From assembly GCA_026419775.2 (NCBI GenBank), contig JAOPGA020001357.1, positions 1-58,268 of the forward strand: DNA of 58,268 bases. Reading direction: 5' to 3'. Of this stretch, positions 42,861 through 54,205 are shown in pieces. Numbering within the stretch: position 1 is the stretch's first letter; the number at the start of each line of letters is the position of its first letter. The position numbers and the translations under genes are program-made. The notes under the pieces were generated by a model. It was not told the DNA's origin and made no database searches. It was given only the letters and a program-made list of their open reading frames with translations. Source of the stretch: Acrasis kona. Lineage: Eukaryota > Heterolobosea > Eutetramitea > Acrasida > Acrasidae.

Positions 42861-43074
42861 TGTGTTTGTTGTATTTTTTGTTTGTTTGAATATTTATTAT
42901 ATTTTAGTTGGCCAATCAGAATATTCAACAATTCAATTGATTTCTTAAACATCACTTCAATGGTGTAACGTTCATATTGTAAAGATGCGGCGGACATACA
43001 AGATGTAAAATATAGATTGCGTGACAACAAGAAAGGGCTGTGTTTATTTATGGGTTCGGCTACCGGCTATTGGT

Positions 43075-44338
43075 TTATTCTCCGGATACTACATTGTTGC
43101 TCGTTATGCACCTGTTGAGAGGATGCTCGTATTTGTTCTTATCACTATCGATTGTCCAGTCGTAGCATGCCTCCTCAACATTTGCTACAAAGGATGAATC
43201 ATTCTTCTTTACAGCACCTAAGGTAAGTGAATTCATTAGAGTATCTGTCCAATTGATTTTAGTTAGAATTGTTTGGTCAAGTTTAAGTCTTCTTTCAAGA
43301 ATAAAACTACCGTATGATAAGCACCTAACATAGTTCCTTGTTGGGGGATGGTTGGGGTCATCGACCGACTTTGTAACAACAAAAATGGATCCATCTTGTA
43401 GAGTCTTCGCAGTTGCTAACGAAATATAATCTCTAGTTTTATACGGAAATGGCATTTTCATAACTACTCGCAAAACCTCTGATCTGTAGGCACCTCCATC
43501 TAATTCGCTCAAATGATCATAAGAGGTGGCTGGGAACAGGTGTTCGTATTTACGGGAGAACAATACATGAAATACAACATCAATAGGAAACCTTATTTTG
43601 TACACTTCTTTGACCTTCTTGATTCCCCTGTCTTTATTGTAAAATAGTGCTTTGGATGTGTACAAGGAGCTCCTGCTGCCCTTGTCGACAAGATCCCACA
43701 AGGAGTTATCTTTGTAATCAGCGAGGTGGTACTTGAAATCGAAGTCTGTAATCTCTAAAATGCTTTGATCGTACGGTATACCAGGTTTTCTGTCCGTTGC
43801 TTGAGTTGCTTGTTCTGGAGGTGCTTGTACTTCTTGTTTTCTTTCTGCGATTGTGTCAAGATAGTTTTTGTCTTTTTTGATTTTGTCTGATAAAAATCTT
43901 TCAAAGGTCTTGGACGTCAAAAAATTTGTGAATGGTTGTCCACTCAAGGCTACGTGTACTGCATTTCTAATATCGTCGAACATTGACCGTGCACACTGCT
44001 GTTCACTGCTTTTGTTTAGTTCATTCATGGCCTGTTCTGCAAGTTGATCACTATTCTCGAGTGAACTGAACACAGGACCGTTAAGGTGTGTGGAAGCAAA
44101 CTTTTTAGCAGCGTTGTATCTTGCGCTCGTACCCACATATTTTGAGAATTGCTAATAAAATTGAATAAACACGTTAAAGGTTCAGGCTTACGTTAATCTC
44201 CATGAGCAGATTGTACATGTCGTCAATTTTATACTTCTTCAAATAACCTGCGAAGCATTGTCGAAGATCCTCATTATCCAAAACAGTTTCTAAGCTGAAG
44301 TTATGAGTAGCCAGAAAACCCGAGCCCTGTCTGTTCAT
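43075..44338 (-). CDS. RGS domain and START-like domain protein
   Basis: Exons 44338-44192 and 44151-43075 with a 40-nt intron; 407 aa. Residues ~15-145 form an RGS-type helical domain: FSLETVLDNEDLRQCFAGYL, then QFSKYVG..ARYNAAKKF and IRNAVHVALSGQPFTNFLTSKTFERFL at its end. Residues ~190-390 match a START-like lipid-binding fold: SLWDLVDKGSRSSLYTSK, EVYKIRFPIDVVFHVLF, RSEVLRVVMKMPFPYKTRDYI and a final EEACYDWTIDSD helix. It could link heterotrimeric G-protein signalling to lipid sensing, but Galpha GAP activity is not demonstrable. The second domain call is from order and pattern only. Confidence 0.7.
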
Positions 44339-44724
44339 TTATTATCACTTTGTTGCAAAAAACAAAATGCCCTCAATGTCACATTTGAGTGCGGGTTAAA
44401 CCCTTATAAGTGTACATCGGGAGTTGGACAGCTGTCAAAAACATATGTTGTGTTCAACAATACTGTCAATGAACCAACTTTAGTTTGTCCAATTATGTTA
44501 TATTTCACTGTGGTCCATTCTGATCGTTATGTATTATGTACAACCCAGTATTCAATACATCAAGGACAAACATTGATTTGATCAGTTTATCCGATGTTAT
44601 TGAAGGTTTTAAGGTCCAACAATGGTTCATTATTTAAAGTTTAACCTTATTTTTTCATGCATTATCCAAGTTCATTACCTTGTGGGTTACAAGTTAAATT
44701 GTAATAATCAACCAACATTTCACA
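44339..44724. other. Divergent intergenic region
   Basis: 386 bp between the RGS-START gene and bL21m. It contains the palindrome GGGTTTAACCC (as GGGTTAAACCC) near 44393. Short open frames only; no gene identified. Confidence 0.4.
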
Positions 44725-45375
44725 ATGCTTTTGGGACATGCGGTCCGGAGGGTTGGAATGACACCTCTCCTCACAAGGTTCAATAATATTAGACTTACAA
44801 ATCACCTTAAAATATTCACTGATAATAACAACATTCGTCACTTCAACACAAATCATGTTAATCTCGCCACGCCTGTAATGATTGGAGGCGAGTATGAATC
44901 TGAGGATGATGAAATGGAAGAGCAGATTGTCGAAGCGCAAGAAGTCAAAGTCAAAGACTCCGTTCAAAGAGCATCAACAATAAGCAAGTCCGTCGCTGAT
45001 CTTAGACAATTGTTATTCGCGGTCGTGGCCGTGGGAGGAAAGCAATACAAAGTTGTCGAAGGAGACATTATTATCGTAAATCGTATTCCCGTCGACATTG
45101 GTACTAAGCTCGTCCTAAATAAAGTTTTGTTGGTGGGTGGTAAAGCATTTACAGCAGTCGGTAGACCTTTAGTGCCGAATGCAAAAGTGACGGTGACTGT
45201 GGAGCAACAATACAGATCAGCACCGGTCATCGTTTTCAAGATGAAGCGCAGGAAGCGCTATCGTCGGTGGAATGGACATCAAAGTCTCATAACTTATTTG
45301 AGAATTGAAAAAGTAGAGTACGACGTGGACAGTCAAAAAGTGATACGGGACGAACGAATTGTAGGTATCGAATAA
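44725..45375 (+). CDS. MRPL21: Mitochondrial ribosomal protein bL21m
   Basis: Single exon, 216 aa. The bL21 core is at ~95-205: FAVVAVGGKQYKVVEGDII, KLVLNKVLLVGG, VGRPLVPNAKVTVTV, and FKMKRRKRYRRWNGHQSLITYLRI. The long N-terminal region is presequence-like (MLLGHAVRRVGMTPLLTRF) followed by an acidic linker. It binds 23S-type rRNA in the large mitoribosomal subunit. The stop lies in GAATAAAAATC, with the opposite gene's stop 6 bp on. Confidence 0.92.
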   Translation: MLLGHAVRRVGMTPLLTRFNNIRLTNHLKIFTDNNNIRHFNTNHVNLATPVMIGGEYESEDDEMEEQIVEAQEVKVKDSVQRASTISKSVADLRQLLFAVVAVGGKQYKVVEGDIIIVNRIPVDIGTKLVLNKVLLVGGKAFTAVGRPLVPNAKVTVTVEQQYRSAPVIVFKMKRRKRYRRWNGHQSLITYLRIEKVEYDVDSQKVIRDERIVGIE

Positions 45376-45381
45376 AAATCT

Positions 45382-46673
45382 TTATTGCTGTTGTAATACA
45401 CTGTATGTCCACTGTGAGGTCAACTGCTCAATCACTCTGTTTTGCGTCTCGAGGCGGTCATGTAACATGTTCAACATTCCTGTGGCCAAATCCCTCCTTA
45501 AAAGGTCCTGGAATCTCTTTAGTTGCTCTTCAAAGATTGAATTGATCACCTCCTTGCGCTCCTCAGCAGCTTGCTTGTCCCTGTTCAACTTGTCAATCAC
45601 TTCATTGATGGTTTGGATTTGTTTTTGATCGTTTGGTGTCTGAGTGGGCTTTTGCTGTAGCAGTTGAACTCTTTTTTGGTTGAACTCAATGTCACCGTTG
45701 ATGATGCCGACTTCTCCGAAAACAATGATGGGTTGATCGATGAACCTGATGATGGATGGAATAATGTAGTTTGCGTAAATGTCCATGGTAAAGTCCATTG
45801 TTTGGTTTAATGGAATCAAGTTGAGTGGAGTGGTTGGTATGTGTGACAGCTTCATGAATTGATCGCCAGCAGCGTGGAAAATGTTGTGATTCGCCTTGTC
45901 GTGGTTTCCAAACACTTTGAACTCTCTTCCGATGACATCAAAGGAATTGAAAATGTCCTTCTCACTGTTGACTAGTCTTTTTGATGAGGCGATGGTTTGC
46001 TTTGAAGGTTATGATGGATATACAAAATGAAAAGCACATACTCTGTAACAGGCTTGAATTCTTTCGAAATTTACAATGAGTGGCTCTTGAGAAGGATTCC
46101 TGAACTTCTTTGGCGCCCATTTCTTGTAGTTGAGGACAATGTCTCCTTTAGAATGTTTGACGTGGTCATCTCTGCTTTCTGATATGGACCTTTCAAATTC
46201 TTGCTCAGTGGCGGTCAAGAAGTCCCAAAGAGATGGACTTTCGTTTAATGCTGCATTTCTTTGTACTTCTACTAAAAAGGTGAGCAAGGTTAAGTGCTCT
46301 TGGTTGGGTTCTTTGTATGGCTCTAAAAGTTCTTTAGCTGGGATGTAGATTCCTGGGTGATCCATGTATAATTGATCGTACAACCACTCAAGATCCTTTC
46401 TTTCTCTTTCCACAATGTTGGTTCTAGCAGTACCATCGTTATCAAGGGCCTTTTCGTAAGATTTTTAATTTTGTTCGTTATACTTACCGTTGTGCGTATA
46501 TTCCACCTCTTTCTAATCTTATCGTAGGACACATCAAATTTCGCTTTATTCAAGCTTAGTTTTGGTGCACTAGACTGGACAGGTCTAGTTTTCAAAACTG
46601 CTTGTTGTGGAGTTGGTAGGTCTGTCTCAACTTGAGATGTGATATCTGGGACTTGGGTCTGTTCTTCGGACAT
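45382..46673 (-). CDS. Sorting nexin with PX and BAR-like regions (SNX-BAR type)
   Basis: Exons 46673-46488, 46449-46042 and 45999-45382 with introns of 38 and 42 nt, all phase 0; 403 aa. The PX domain (~50-180) shows YDKIRKRWNIRTT, ERERKDLEWLYDQLYMDHPGIYIP and ELLEPYKEPNQE (basic residues for phosphoinositide binding). The C-terminal half is helical (FNSFDVIGREFKVF, DRDKQAAEERKEVI-like heptads) and ends QLTSQWTYSVLQQQ, compatible with a BAR-type dimerisation domain of the Vps5/SNX1 class. Such proteins bend endosomal membranes in retromer-linked recycling. The BAR part is inferred from coiled-coil length. Confidence 0.7.
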
Positions 46674-47065
46674 GATCTGTGTTTTTGTGAATGGGTTGGC
46701 AATTACAAATAAAGACTTGACCTTTCGAATGTACAGCAAGGTAAAGATTATTCCTTCACTAAGAACTCATATGGCGACCTCTTAAACAACACAAGCACAT
46801 AAAGAAAGTGTTATTTATTGTACGGGTATACGGAAATGAAATCGTTCGGAAATATCTACACAAAAACAAAGGATCCATCAGTTTTTTGAAAACATTAGAC
46901 AGATCTCAATTGAATTCGGTCAGTCAGACCGATTGTGCTCACAATTAGGAAAAATTCTAGACTACACGATAGCATAAAAACAGAGTTGGAGAATAATATA
47001 CGCTAAACCAAGGTTTGCAGAAGAATGTAATATTTGGATGTGTATCGAGGTTGAAAATAAAGATT
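46674..47065. other. Intergenic region
   Basis: 392 bp between the sorting nexin start and the end of the large GH17 gene, both on the minus strand. AT-rich, no gene or repeat found. Confidence 0.4.
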
Positions 47066-50000
47066 TTATTTGTTTATGTTTGTATCCAATTCTAATTGCA
47101 CTTGTTCTTCTCCATTTATATTGTTATTGCTTTCGATGCTTTGTAGTATTGCTGTTCTTCTCGCGTACAACTCATTTAGCTGTTCATTATCGTCCAATTC
47201 AATATCACTGAGTTTTGGGTTTCCTGGTTTCGGGCTCAATCTAGATAGACTCTCGCTCACATTCCTCATTCCACGAGCTATTGGGGACTCTGGACTCACT
47301 TCATACTTTGATCGTTTTATTAATTTTGGATTGGACAAGCTCTGTCTGTCTTCGACGGGGTCGAAGACAGATTGGTTCGATATTTTTAATGCCCTGTTGC
47401 TCTTGCAAGCCATTACGACAACTACGATTATGCATACTGTGGTACAAACCACTACTGCAATAACAATTACTACAATTACTATGATGAAAACAGTTGGTAT
47501 AGTGTTTTGGTTGTTGTCAGTTGTCTCCGTTGCACATTTACCATCTTGACAATCTAGCACCATACTATAGAGGAATACACTACTTTGAGAGCTGGAATCT
47601 TCTGGTTGGTCTTTCAACGAACGACTCTTTTTTGTTACATTGGAATTACCTTGAGTAATTGCCATTGAGTAACTATTCGAGAAGAATTCATATGTGAAGA
47701 ATCGGCTATCCAACTCAACTCTAGTGCTACAAGAGGTACTCGAATCATCTAAACTACTTAAAGAGGACATTAAAGACCATGACTTGATAGTTGAGTTCGG
47801 CGATACAATCATGAGCTGCAATCGCAGACGACTGGAGACGATTGAGGAAGAGGCTTTCCTGCAAGTGGATTTGTCGACGGCCACAAAGGAGCCATTCGTA
47901 TGAGTGATAGTGAGATAAACAGCGTTAGAACTATCTACTGATATAGTTGATCTACAGTGTAGAGATTCACGAGACAGTAACCAAGCCTCCAGAACATTGC
48001 TTACTACACCATTTCCAGTGGTTGTGGAGTTGATTTTAAAATCACAAGATAACTTCTGATCCAGAACGTTATATGTTTCTTTCGTTGAGAAGCCAGTACG
48101 AGAACCAACCTCATTACCACCAAACTGACTTTCAATTAATAGGGCGCTACCTCCAGAAGACGTCGTTACAAGTTGCAAGTTTTGTGGGGGTGATTTGAAG
48201 TCAGGAATATTTGTGTTATTTTTTTGAATGGCCTCAGTAAAGTTTTTGAGATTTAAACTCAACGATGTAATAACATTATTAATAAATGTCATTTTGTACA
48301 CAATGGTCGTACCCAAATATAATGTGCAGTCTACCATACCACTTGACACACGATCGAAAGCTGGTGCAGATACATCTACATGCTCATTATCAATTCTCTT
48401 GGCCGACCCAATATATTTTTTATTTTCAATTGTAAAATAGCATGTCAGGTTGTCATTCGGGTGAAAGTAACCATTCAATGACAAGACCTGACCTGCTCTT
48501 AAGTATAACGGAGCAGAATCATAGTTCAGGAAAGACTGTTTTGTTTCTTGGCAGTATTGTCCCAAATAACCCTCTTGGCAGTTACAGGATTCTGGTGCGG
48601 TACAATTTCCTTTTGAACTACAAACATATTTCGAGTCATGAGCAATTCCGTTGCACGTGTGTCCGCTGCAAGCATAAATATTACAGTTTGCACCATAATA
48701 ACCGCGGTCACAAGAGCAAGTGTTATAACCAACACAAGTTCCGTGCGAATTACAAACATTTTTATGATCCTTATCAAGACCATAACATTTAAATTGACCA
48801 CAATTATTACCAGAGTGACCTGGTAGACACAAACAGATGTTTTCGGCATAACATATACCCCCACCACTACACACCGATACATTAGTGTTGGTCATACCGA
48901 AGCAAGAGAATATACGTTGAGGTACGCATGCACATCTATCGCCATCAGGTGCCGATATATATCCAGCTTCATACCATTTAACATAACCTGGGTTACATGT
49001 CCAACAAGGCGTTGTATCAGGATCAGGTACACAAGCACACCTTTCTCCTCCAGGTGCCGATGCATACCCTGATTTTTCATCATACCAATGAATGTATCCA
49101 CTTGGGCATGTAAAACAGGGTGGGTTCTTCAAAACGCAAGCACACTTATCTCCACCAGGTGCTGATGTATATCCAGTACCTTCATCATACCAATGTTGAT
49201 AATCTGGTGGACAAGTAAAACATCTAACAGAAACACACGCACACTTATCTCCATTGGGTGCTGACGTGTATCCTGAATCTGCATCAAACCAATGTTGATA
49301 TCCAGGTGGACAAGTCCAACAATCAGTAGGGGTAGGTTGAGGAGTTAGTGGAATACATTGGCACCTATCTCCATCTCCAGGTGCTGACATTCCGACCTCC
49401 CACCAATGTGCCCAACCCTGAGTACAATTCCAACAATCAGTCGGGACAGGAACGGGTGTGGTAGGCACGGGTGTGGTTGTTGGTCGAGGCGACCTCCCAG
49501 TTGGTGATCTTTGGCATGCATAGCTTCCTGCAGATGTTCCATTACAAAATCCCCAAAAATTGTTCACATCGTACGGATGATAAACACCATTCGAATCAAC
49601 TGCTTTCCAAGCTTCGTTAAAACTAGAAAATAAATTACATGCCAGTCCATAATCCGCACACAACTGAATCACTTCTTGATTAGATTCATATTGATGTAAA
49701 GGATTAGCAACGCCACATTGTTGGCCAGTATAAATATTGGTTTGTGATAAAATATCGATACCATTACTTCCTGGCCATCCAAACTCAGTAAGGAGCACTG
49801 GTAGGTTAGGATAAAGTTTTTGTATGACGCCCAACCTATAAATTGTTTGTTGGGCAGCATTAGTGTGATTAAAGCAGGGATAAGCCTTAGAAAATGTATT
49901 TTGCCACCATGGGAATGAATCCAAACCAATTAAAATCAATTAAAATTTGACACTGCTGTATATGGAGAAACACAGGGTACTTCTACGCCGCTGCACCACA

Positions 50001-51386
50001 CAATCTCAACATCAATATAACCGATAGGTTGCGTCACGTTTGCGGCCTTCATTTGGTCGTAACAACTCTTCACGACGACAGCAGTTTGTGTTAAATTATT
50101 GGTGTCATATGCTACTTCGCTTCCACAACTAATGGCGAACACAGTATCGCTGTACGTTTTCGCGTTAATGATTGCTTGCTGTATGTTACTTATCTTAAAG
50201 TCATCTCCAATGTACACATGACCAAGTACCTTAATACCAAGCTCAGATGCTATGCTAATCACGCTTGTGAAAATACCAGACATGTCGTATATCATAATGC
50301 AGCGATATTGTGTTTGTGTGACTAGTATGGTAAGTAGAGTCCTTATGAGTGCGCTGTTTGGTGAGGGAGGCCAATTGGGATTTAACATGTCAACGTAAGG
50401 AGAGAATGCTACACATCCTGGAGACGTGGCATTAGGTGTCATGATTTTGTAAATATTTTGGATTTTGCTACTGTAAGTTGGTGCAGGTATATTAGTTGGT
50501 AGAGGTGTTGTTGTAGGTACAGGGGTGGAAGTCATGCTAGGTGTTGTTGTTGCTTCTCTAGTTGCAGTGGGTGAAGGCGTGGTTGGAGTAATAGTGGGTG
50601 TTGCAGTAGGTGCCTTCGTCACTGTCGGTGTAGTTGTTGGAGACGGCGTAGCAGTAGGTGCTGGTGTACTAGCTAAATAATGTGAGCTTTACGATTTACA
50701 ATAAATAACTTACAACAACTCAGTGTGGTTTTAGTTCCATAGACTGGAAGCTGTATTTTACACCAAGCCGAAACTATCGTTTCCGCTGGGTAAACCCAAA
50801 TATGTTGTGATGAAGTGGTGATGTTCGGTAATTGTCCCCAAATTGTATTGACATGGTTAGATCCAAGGGTGATAGTTCCACTACCACATGTCTCTGTGGA
50901 CATCCAAATTTTTGTTGGTTGTTGAGGACAAGTAACTGGTGTGTTTGAACAATTTGTTGTGACACCCGTGCAAGTCCAATTAGTAGTTGTTTGTATTTTT
51001 GCTCTATCGCCAGTGGAAGAAGTAAAGTACAAATCACCCAAAATCGCTGCTGGATTTACGTCGGAATATGGTCCTTCATTTTGAACGCCAATTGTTATCC
51101 AATCTCCAGGTATAGCTGGAAGGTTGTATGTAATGGGGACTCTCCAATTGTTATATCCATTGAAGGTACCTGGTACTGCAGTTCCATTGACAAATATTCC
51201 CAGAACCTAAACCATTAGTATGTTTTTTTAAAAAGAATACTTACGATGTTGTCAGCTGATAGTGTAAATGAGGACTGGGCATTAACTTTTGTTTGTAGAA
51301 TGGCTGCGACTGTGCACAATGTTACATATACATCGCTGTATTCTCTTACGTATTATGGTGTTCAATATGTACCCGAACCAAGTCAT
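47066..51386 (-). CDS. Modular GH17-like beta-1,3-glucanase, membrane-anchored, with an apparent frameshift
   Basis: Exons 51386-51350, 51309-51245, 51206-50714 and from 50672 onward, with introns of 38-41 nt. A shift of one base (net) is needed near 49936-49942 to continue to the stop at 47066. Order: signal peptide (MTWFGYILNTIILAAILQ..), lectin-like module (FVNGTAVPGTFNGYNNWRV, WITIGVQNEGPYS), Thr/Pro linker, GH17-like domain (SCGSEVAYD acid/base Glu, LLTEFGWPG nucleophile Glu, DSFPWW), five ~30-residue modules of type CWTCPPGYQHWF..DKCACV, three EGF-like repeats, a ~330-residue ectodomain, a transmembrane segment and a ~95-residue tail. About 1400 aa in all. It may be a cell-surface glucan-remodelling enzyme. 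If the frameshift is genuine, the catalytic domain is interrupted. Confidence 0.7.
48901..49438 (-). repeat. Five tandem Cys-Trp modules in the GH17-like gene
   Basis: Five imperfect ~90-bp units encode C-W/F-x-C-(P/N)-P-x-Y-x-(H/K)-W-(F/Y)-(D/E) .. APxG(D/E)(K/R)C-x-C (four Cys each). The first unit in the protein (DCWNCTQGWAHWWEVG) is the most diverged. The same unit appears once in the plus-strand paralog (SCWTCPSGQSHWFDLG), so it was present before the duplication and expanded in one copy. Confidence 0.85.
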
Positions 51387-51851
51387 GGTGAGAATGTATC
51401 GTAGAAGAAGGTACCTTTAGTGTAAACTTCCAAAATAACCATAACAAAATAATCCCCCGGATAAACCATATACTTGCCTTAGAAGGACAAATGCGGAGTG
51501 AGGCAGTGAGCTGATCATTGCAACATAAGTGCTTAGTTACAATAACCTCGATATCCAAAGAATGATTTGTACATAACATTGTACCGTGCGCTTTACTTTT
51601 AACTCTCGTTTAATATCTGGCAATCCTTGGTGCTCATTAGTGTTCATTGATAATCTGCAGTACAGCCTACTCCCCATACCCGTTACAGGGTAATCAAGTA
51701 CTTCCTGAGGTTTTCTTGTTGCTGCTATGTTCCTCTTTGCGCATTGGTTGTTTATTTAGATGTCTTCTTGTTGTTTGGGTATGTCTATTGAAGCTACAAG
51801 TGCCGAGGGTATCAAGTTATAAGAATCTATTTTATGAAAATTATATGTTTA
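51387..51851. other. Intergenic region
   Basis: 465 bp between the large GH17 gene's start and the end of the GPI-type protein; no gene seen apart from short open frames. Confidence 0.4.
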
Positions 51852-52439
51852 TTACATCATAATTAAGGCAAGCAAGGCACAACTCATAATCAACAAGTAG
51901 TCAAAGTGTACTTTTTTTCCAGAAGACGATGGAGTAGGGGTTGGTGTTGGGGTAAGTGTTGGAGTAGGTGTAGGACCTGCAATGGCGTCCAGAGTGCTCA
52001 TTCTTTTGCAATTGGTGTCTCCTTGTGCAGCAAGATATGAAAATGCTCCGGTTGATCTCATCATAGAACATGCAGAAGGGTTGAAATCCTTGTAGCATTT
52101 GGCCATACCAATTGAGCACATGTCGAAGCATATGGGCAGAGACTGGCTGTTCGCACAAGAGCTGATATTTTGTGCAACAGAGAGGCACGACATATCATTA
52201 AAGAATGCTTTGCATGCAGCGCTGTCTACAATGCTGTCTGGATACGTTCCTCCCAAGTTTGGATCGTAAACTGTCTTGAAATCCAAAAATCCAGTGTACT
52301 CATCACAGTAGCTTGATAAAGTCTTGCACGCTTTTGGTTCAAAGGTCTTGCACTGTGTCGGACACGTTTTGGCAACACCCAAGTTTTGGGAATAAACCAC
52401 ACCAATTACTACAATCAATGCAAGACAGAGAACCTTCAT
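51852..52439 (-). CDS. Cys-rich GPI-anchor-type surface protein, frizzled-CRD-like spacing
   Basis: Single exon, 195 aa. Signal peptide MKVLCLALIVVIGVVYSQN, then ~120 residues with 12 or more Cys (including ACKTLSSYC, FFNDMSCL, LPICFDMCSIGMAKC), a PTPTPTLTPTPTPTPSSS stalk, and a C-terminal hydrophobic stretch (FDYLLIMSCALLALIMM) after a short linker, typical of GPI attachment. The segment from FFNDMSC to AKC resembles frizzled-type CRD spacing (C..LP.C...C....C), but the similarity is weak. It sits between the two GH17-like genes, so it may be part of the same surface system. Confidence 0.75.
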   Translation of the reverse strand: MKVLCLALIVVIGVVYSQNLGVAKTCPTQCKTFEPKACKTLSSYCDEYTGFLDFKTVYDPNLGGTYPDSIVDSAACKAFFNDMSCLSVAQNISSCANSQSLPICFDMCSIGMAKCYKDFNPSACSMMRSTGAFSYLAAQGDTNCKRMSTLDAIAGPTPTPTLTPTPTPTPSSSGKKVHFDYLLIMSCALLALIMM

Positions 52440-54205
52440 GTTTTGTGTTTTCTTTGAGAGTTGTGAGTGGAAGTATTATTCTTAAAATTCTTTTAATAGT
52501 AATCTCTGCCTGTTCAAATATTGTAAACAGTCACATCTCATCAGTCATCTTTCACTGCAAAGACCATTACCACGTACTAATATGTAAAGGATATTTGGAG
52601 AAAGCGGAAAGACAACGGTCCGTCAGTCATCTTTCGCGTGCAAAGACCATTACCACGTACTAATATGTAAAGTGTAGTTGACGGATGACGATCGGTTAAT
52701 ATGAAAACCTCGCCGCTCCGTTATATATGTACTTCTGCAATCTATTCATCCTGACTTGGAAGATACAACTTGGCTAAATAAAGACCAGATTCATCATTAT
52801 ATTTTCTGATAACAAAAATGTTATGGCACCATGAATACTGTTCGTCTTTCTTTATAGGTCTTATCGGAAGTCGGATACATGACAGAATCATTACAGCTGT
52901 GGAAGGTATTCACATTTTAAAGAGTACTATGATGGAATTGGAATGGATGTGGATCATACCTATTGAATTAAACAAGTCTGTTACAGAGATGATGTTATGC
53001 AACACTCGAAGAAGAAGTAAAAGGAAATCACATAGAACAAGAACCAGCTCAGGCTGCCAATGTAATAGAGTCGAAAGGACTCCTTGGTAGAATGCTTGCA
53101 AACAGACAAAAGTATCATTCAAAACGAGTGGTATTGATCGATATTCTAAAATAATCTCAATCTACCAGAGGCTCGTGTTGCTCGTGATTACTTGCCATGC
53201 CATAGGCACCAGTTTCTGTGGAGCCGTAGAGCGTTACTCCAGTAGTGGAAGAGATGTACTTGGTCACGGCGTGTGTTGTCACATGTTCTTTTTGATGCTT
53301 GTGTGCCCAAGCTTGAAGAAGACATTACATTATCATTAGAAAAAGTCAATATTTTGTTCTTGTGGTAATCGGTGACCATTTTCATACTTCATGCCATATT
53401 CTCTCCACCTATATTTTTTTACAAAACTCGATAATTTCTCCGGAGAGGGCCTATTATCCGATAATTTTTTTATTGGGTTACTGACCACTGCCGATAAGAC
53501 CTTCACTGACATTCTTCACAAGGTCATCACATAACGCTTGCTTCTAAATCCATGACCCAAATGGGAAGGCAAATTTTCAGCTCATTTCTTCCAAGGATAC
53601 ACGTGCCCAATGTGTATGTTGGTTTGATCACGTCCTTTTTATTGTCTTGAAATAAGCTGTTCATCTTTTCTTTGCTTCATCGCATATCAGTTCCGGATCC
53701 CTGATGCTCATCCAAATTCTTTGCTGTCAATAATCCCAAAAATACGGCCATCTCAGTCGAAGTTTAGCAACAGAGTAGACTCTTTCGAAACATATTTGAG
53801 CGGAAATTTCGGACTTGAATATATTATGCTCAGATTACACGTTAGGTTGAGAAGTATTTTCATCGATAATCCGTAATGTGTATCGCGTCCTGTTTTTTGA
53901 ATTTTATGACCTATCCTCTTTTTATCCATTTGATACACCAGTACATGTCGTTATTTACGAAAATATTAATGAATTGACACTTGCAATGTTCGTTAATATG
54001 CTTCTTTGAATGCGTTGACGAATAATTTTCTTGTAATGGTTAGCGAACAAAAAAGATGATGTGATGGCCAGTTCTCAACGAATTTATCGTCCGATTCCAT
54101 ATTCGCCACTTGGAACTATAAAAGTAATAACCACCTGTCAAGATCAGAGCACGAATATAAATACGATGAGAAGAATAACGTTAAGGACAAAATACAAACA
54201 AAATA
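52440..54205. other. Repeat- and relic-containing intergenic region
   Basis: 1.77 kb without a complete gene. It holds a ~48-bp direct repeat (52542-52589 and 52624-52672), a plus-strand open tail ending at 53154 (ESKGLLGRMLANRQKYHSKR..), a minus-strand tail (53350-53160: AWAHKHQKEHVTTHAVTKY..GVTLYGSTETGAYG..) and a minus-strand fragment near 53490-53680 that reads sensibly only across a frame change. These look like remnants of duplicated or moved genes. No transposase or terminal repeats seen. Confidence 0.5.
52542..52672. repeat. 48-bp direct repeat, two copies 82 bp apart
   Basis: Copies at 52542-52589 and 52624-52672 share CAGTCATCTTTC and CAAAGACCATTACCACGTAC and end TAATATGTAAAG, differing only by a small indel/substitution. 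They lie upstream of the GPI-type protein's start, so they could be regulatory. No longer repeat unit seen. Confidence 0.8.

Noticed and set aside
52440-54205. Transposable element between the GH17-like genes
   Set aside because: No transposase, reverse transcriptase, terminal inverted repeats or target-site duplication could be seen.
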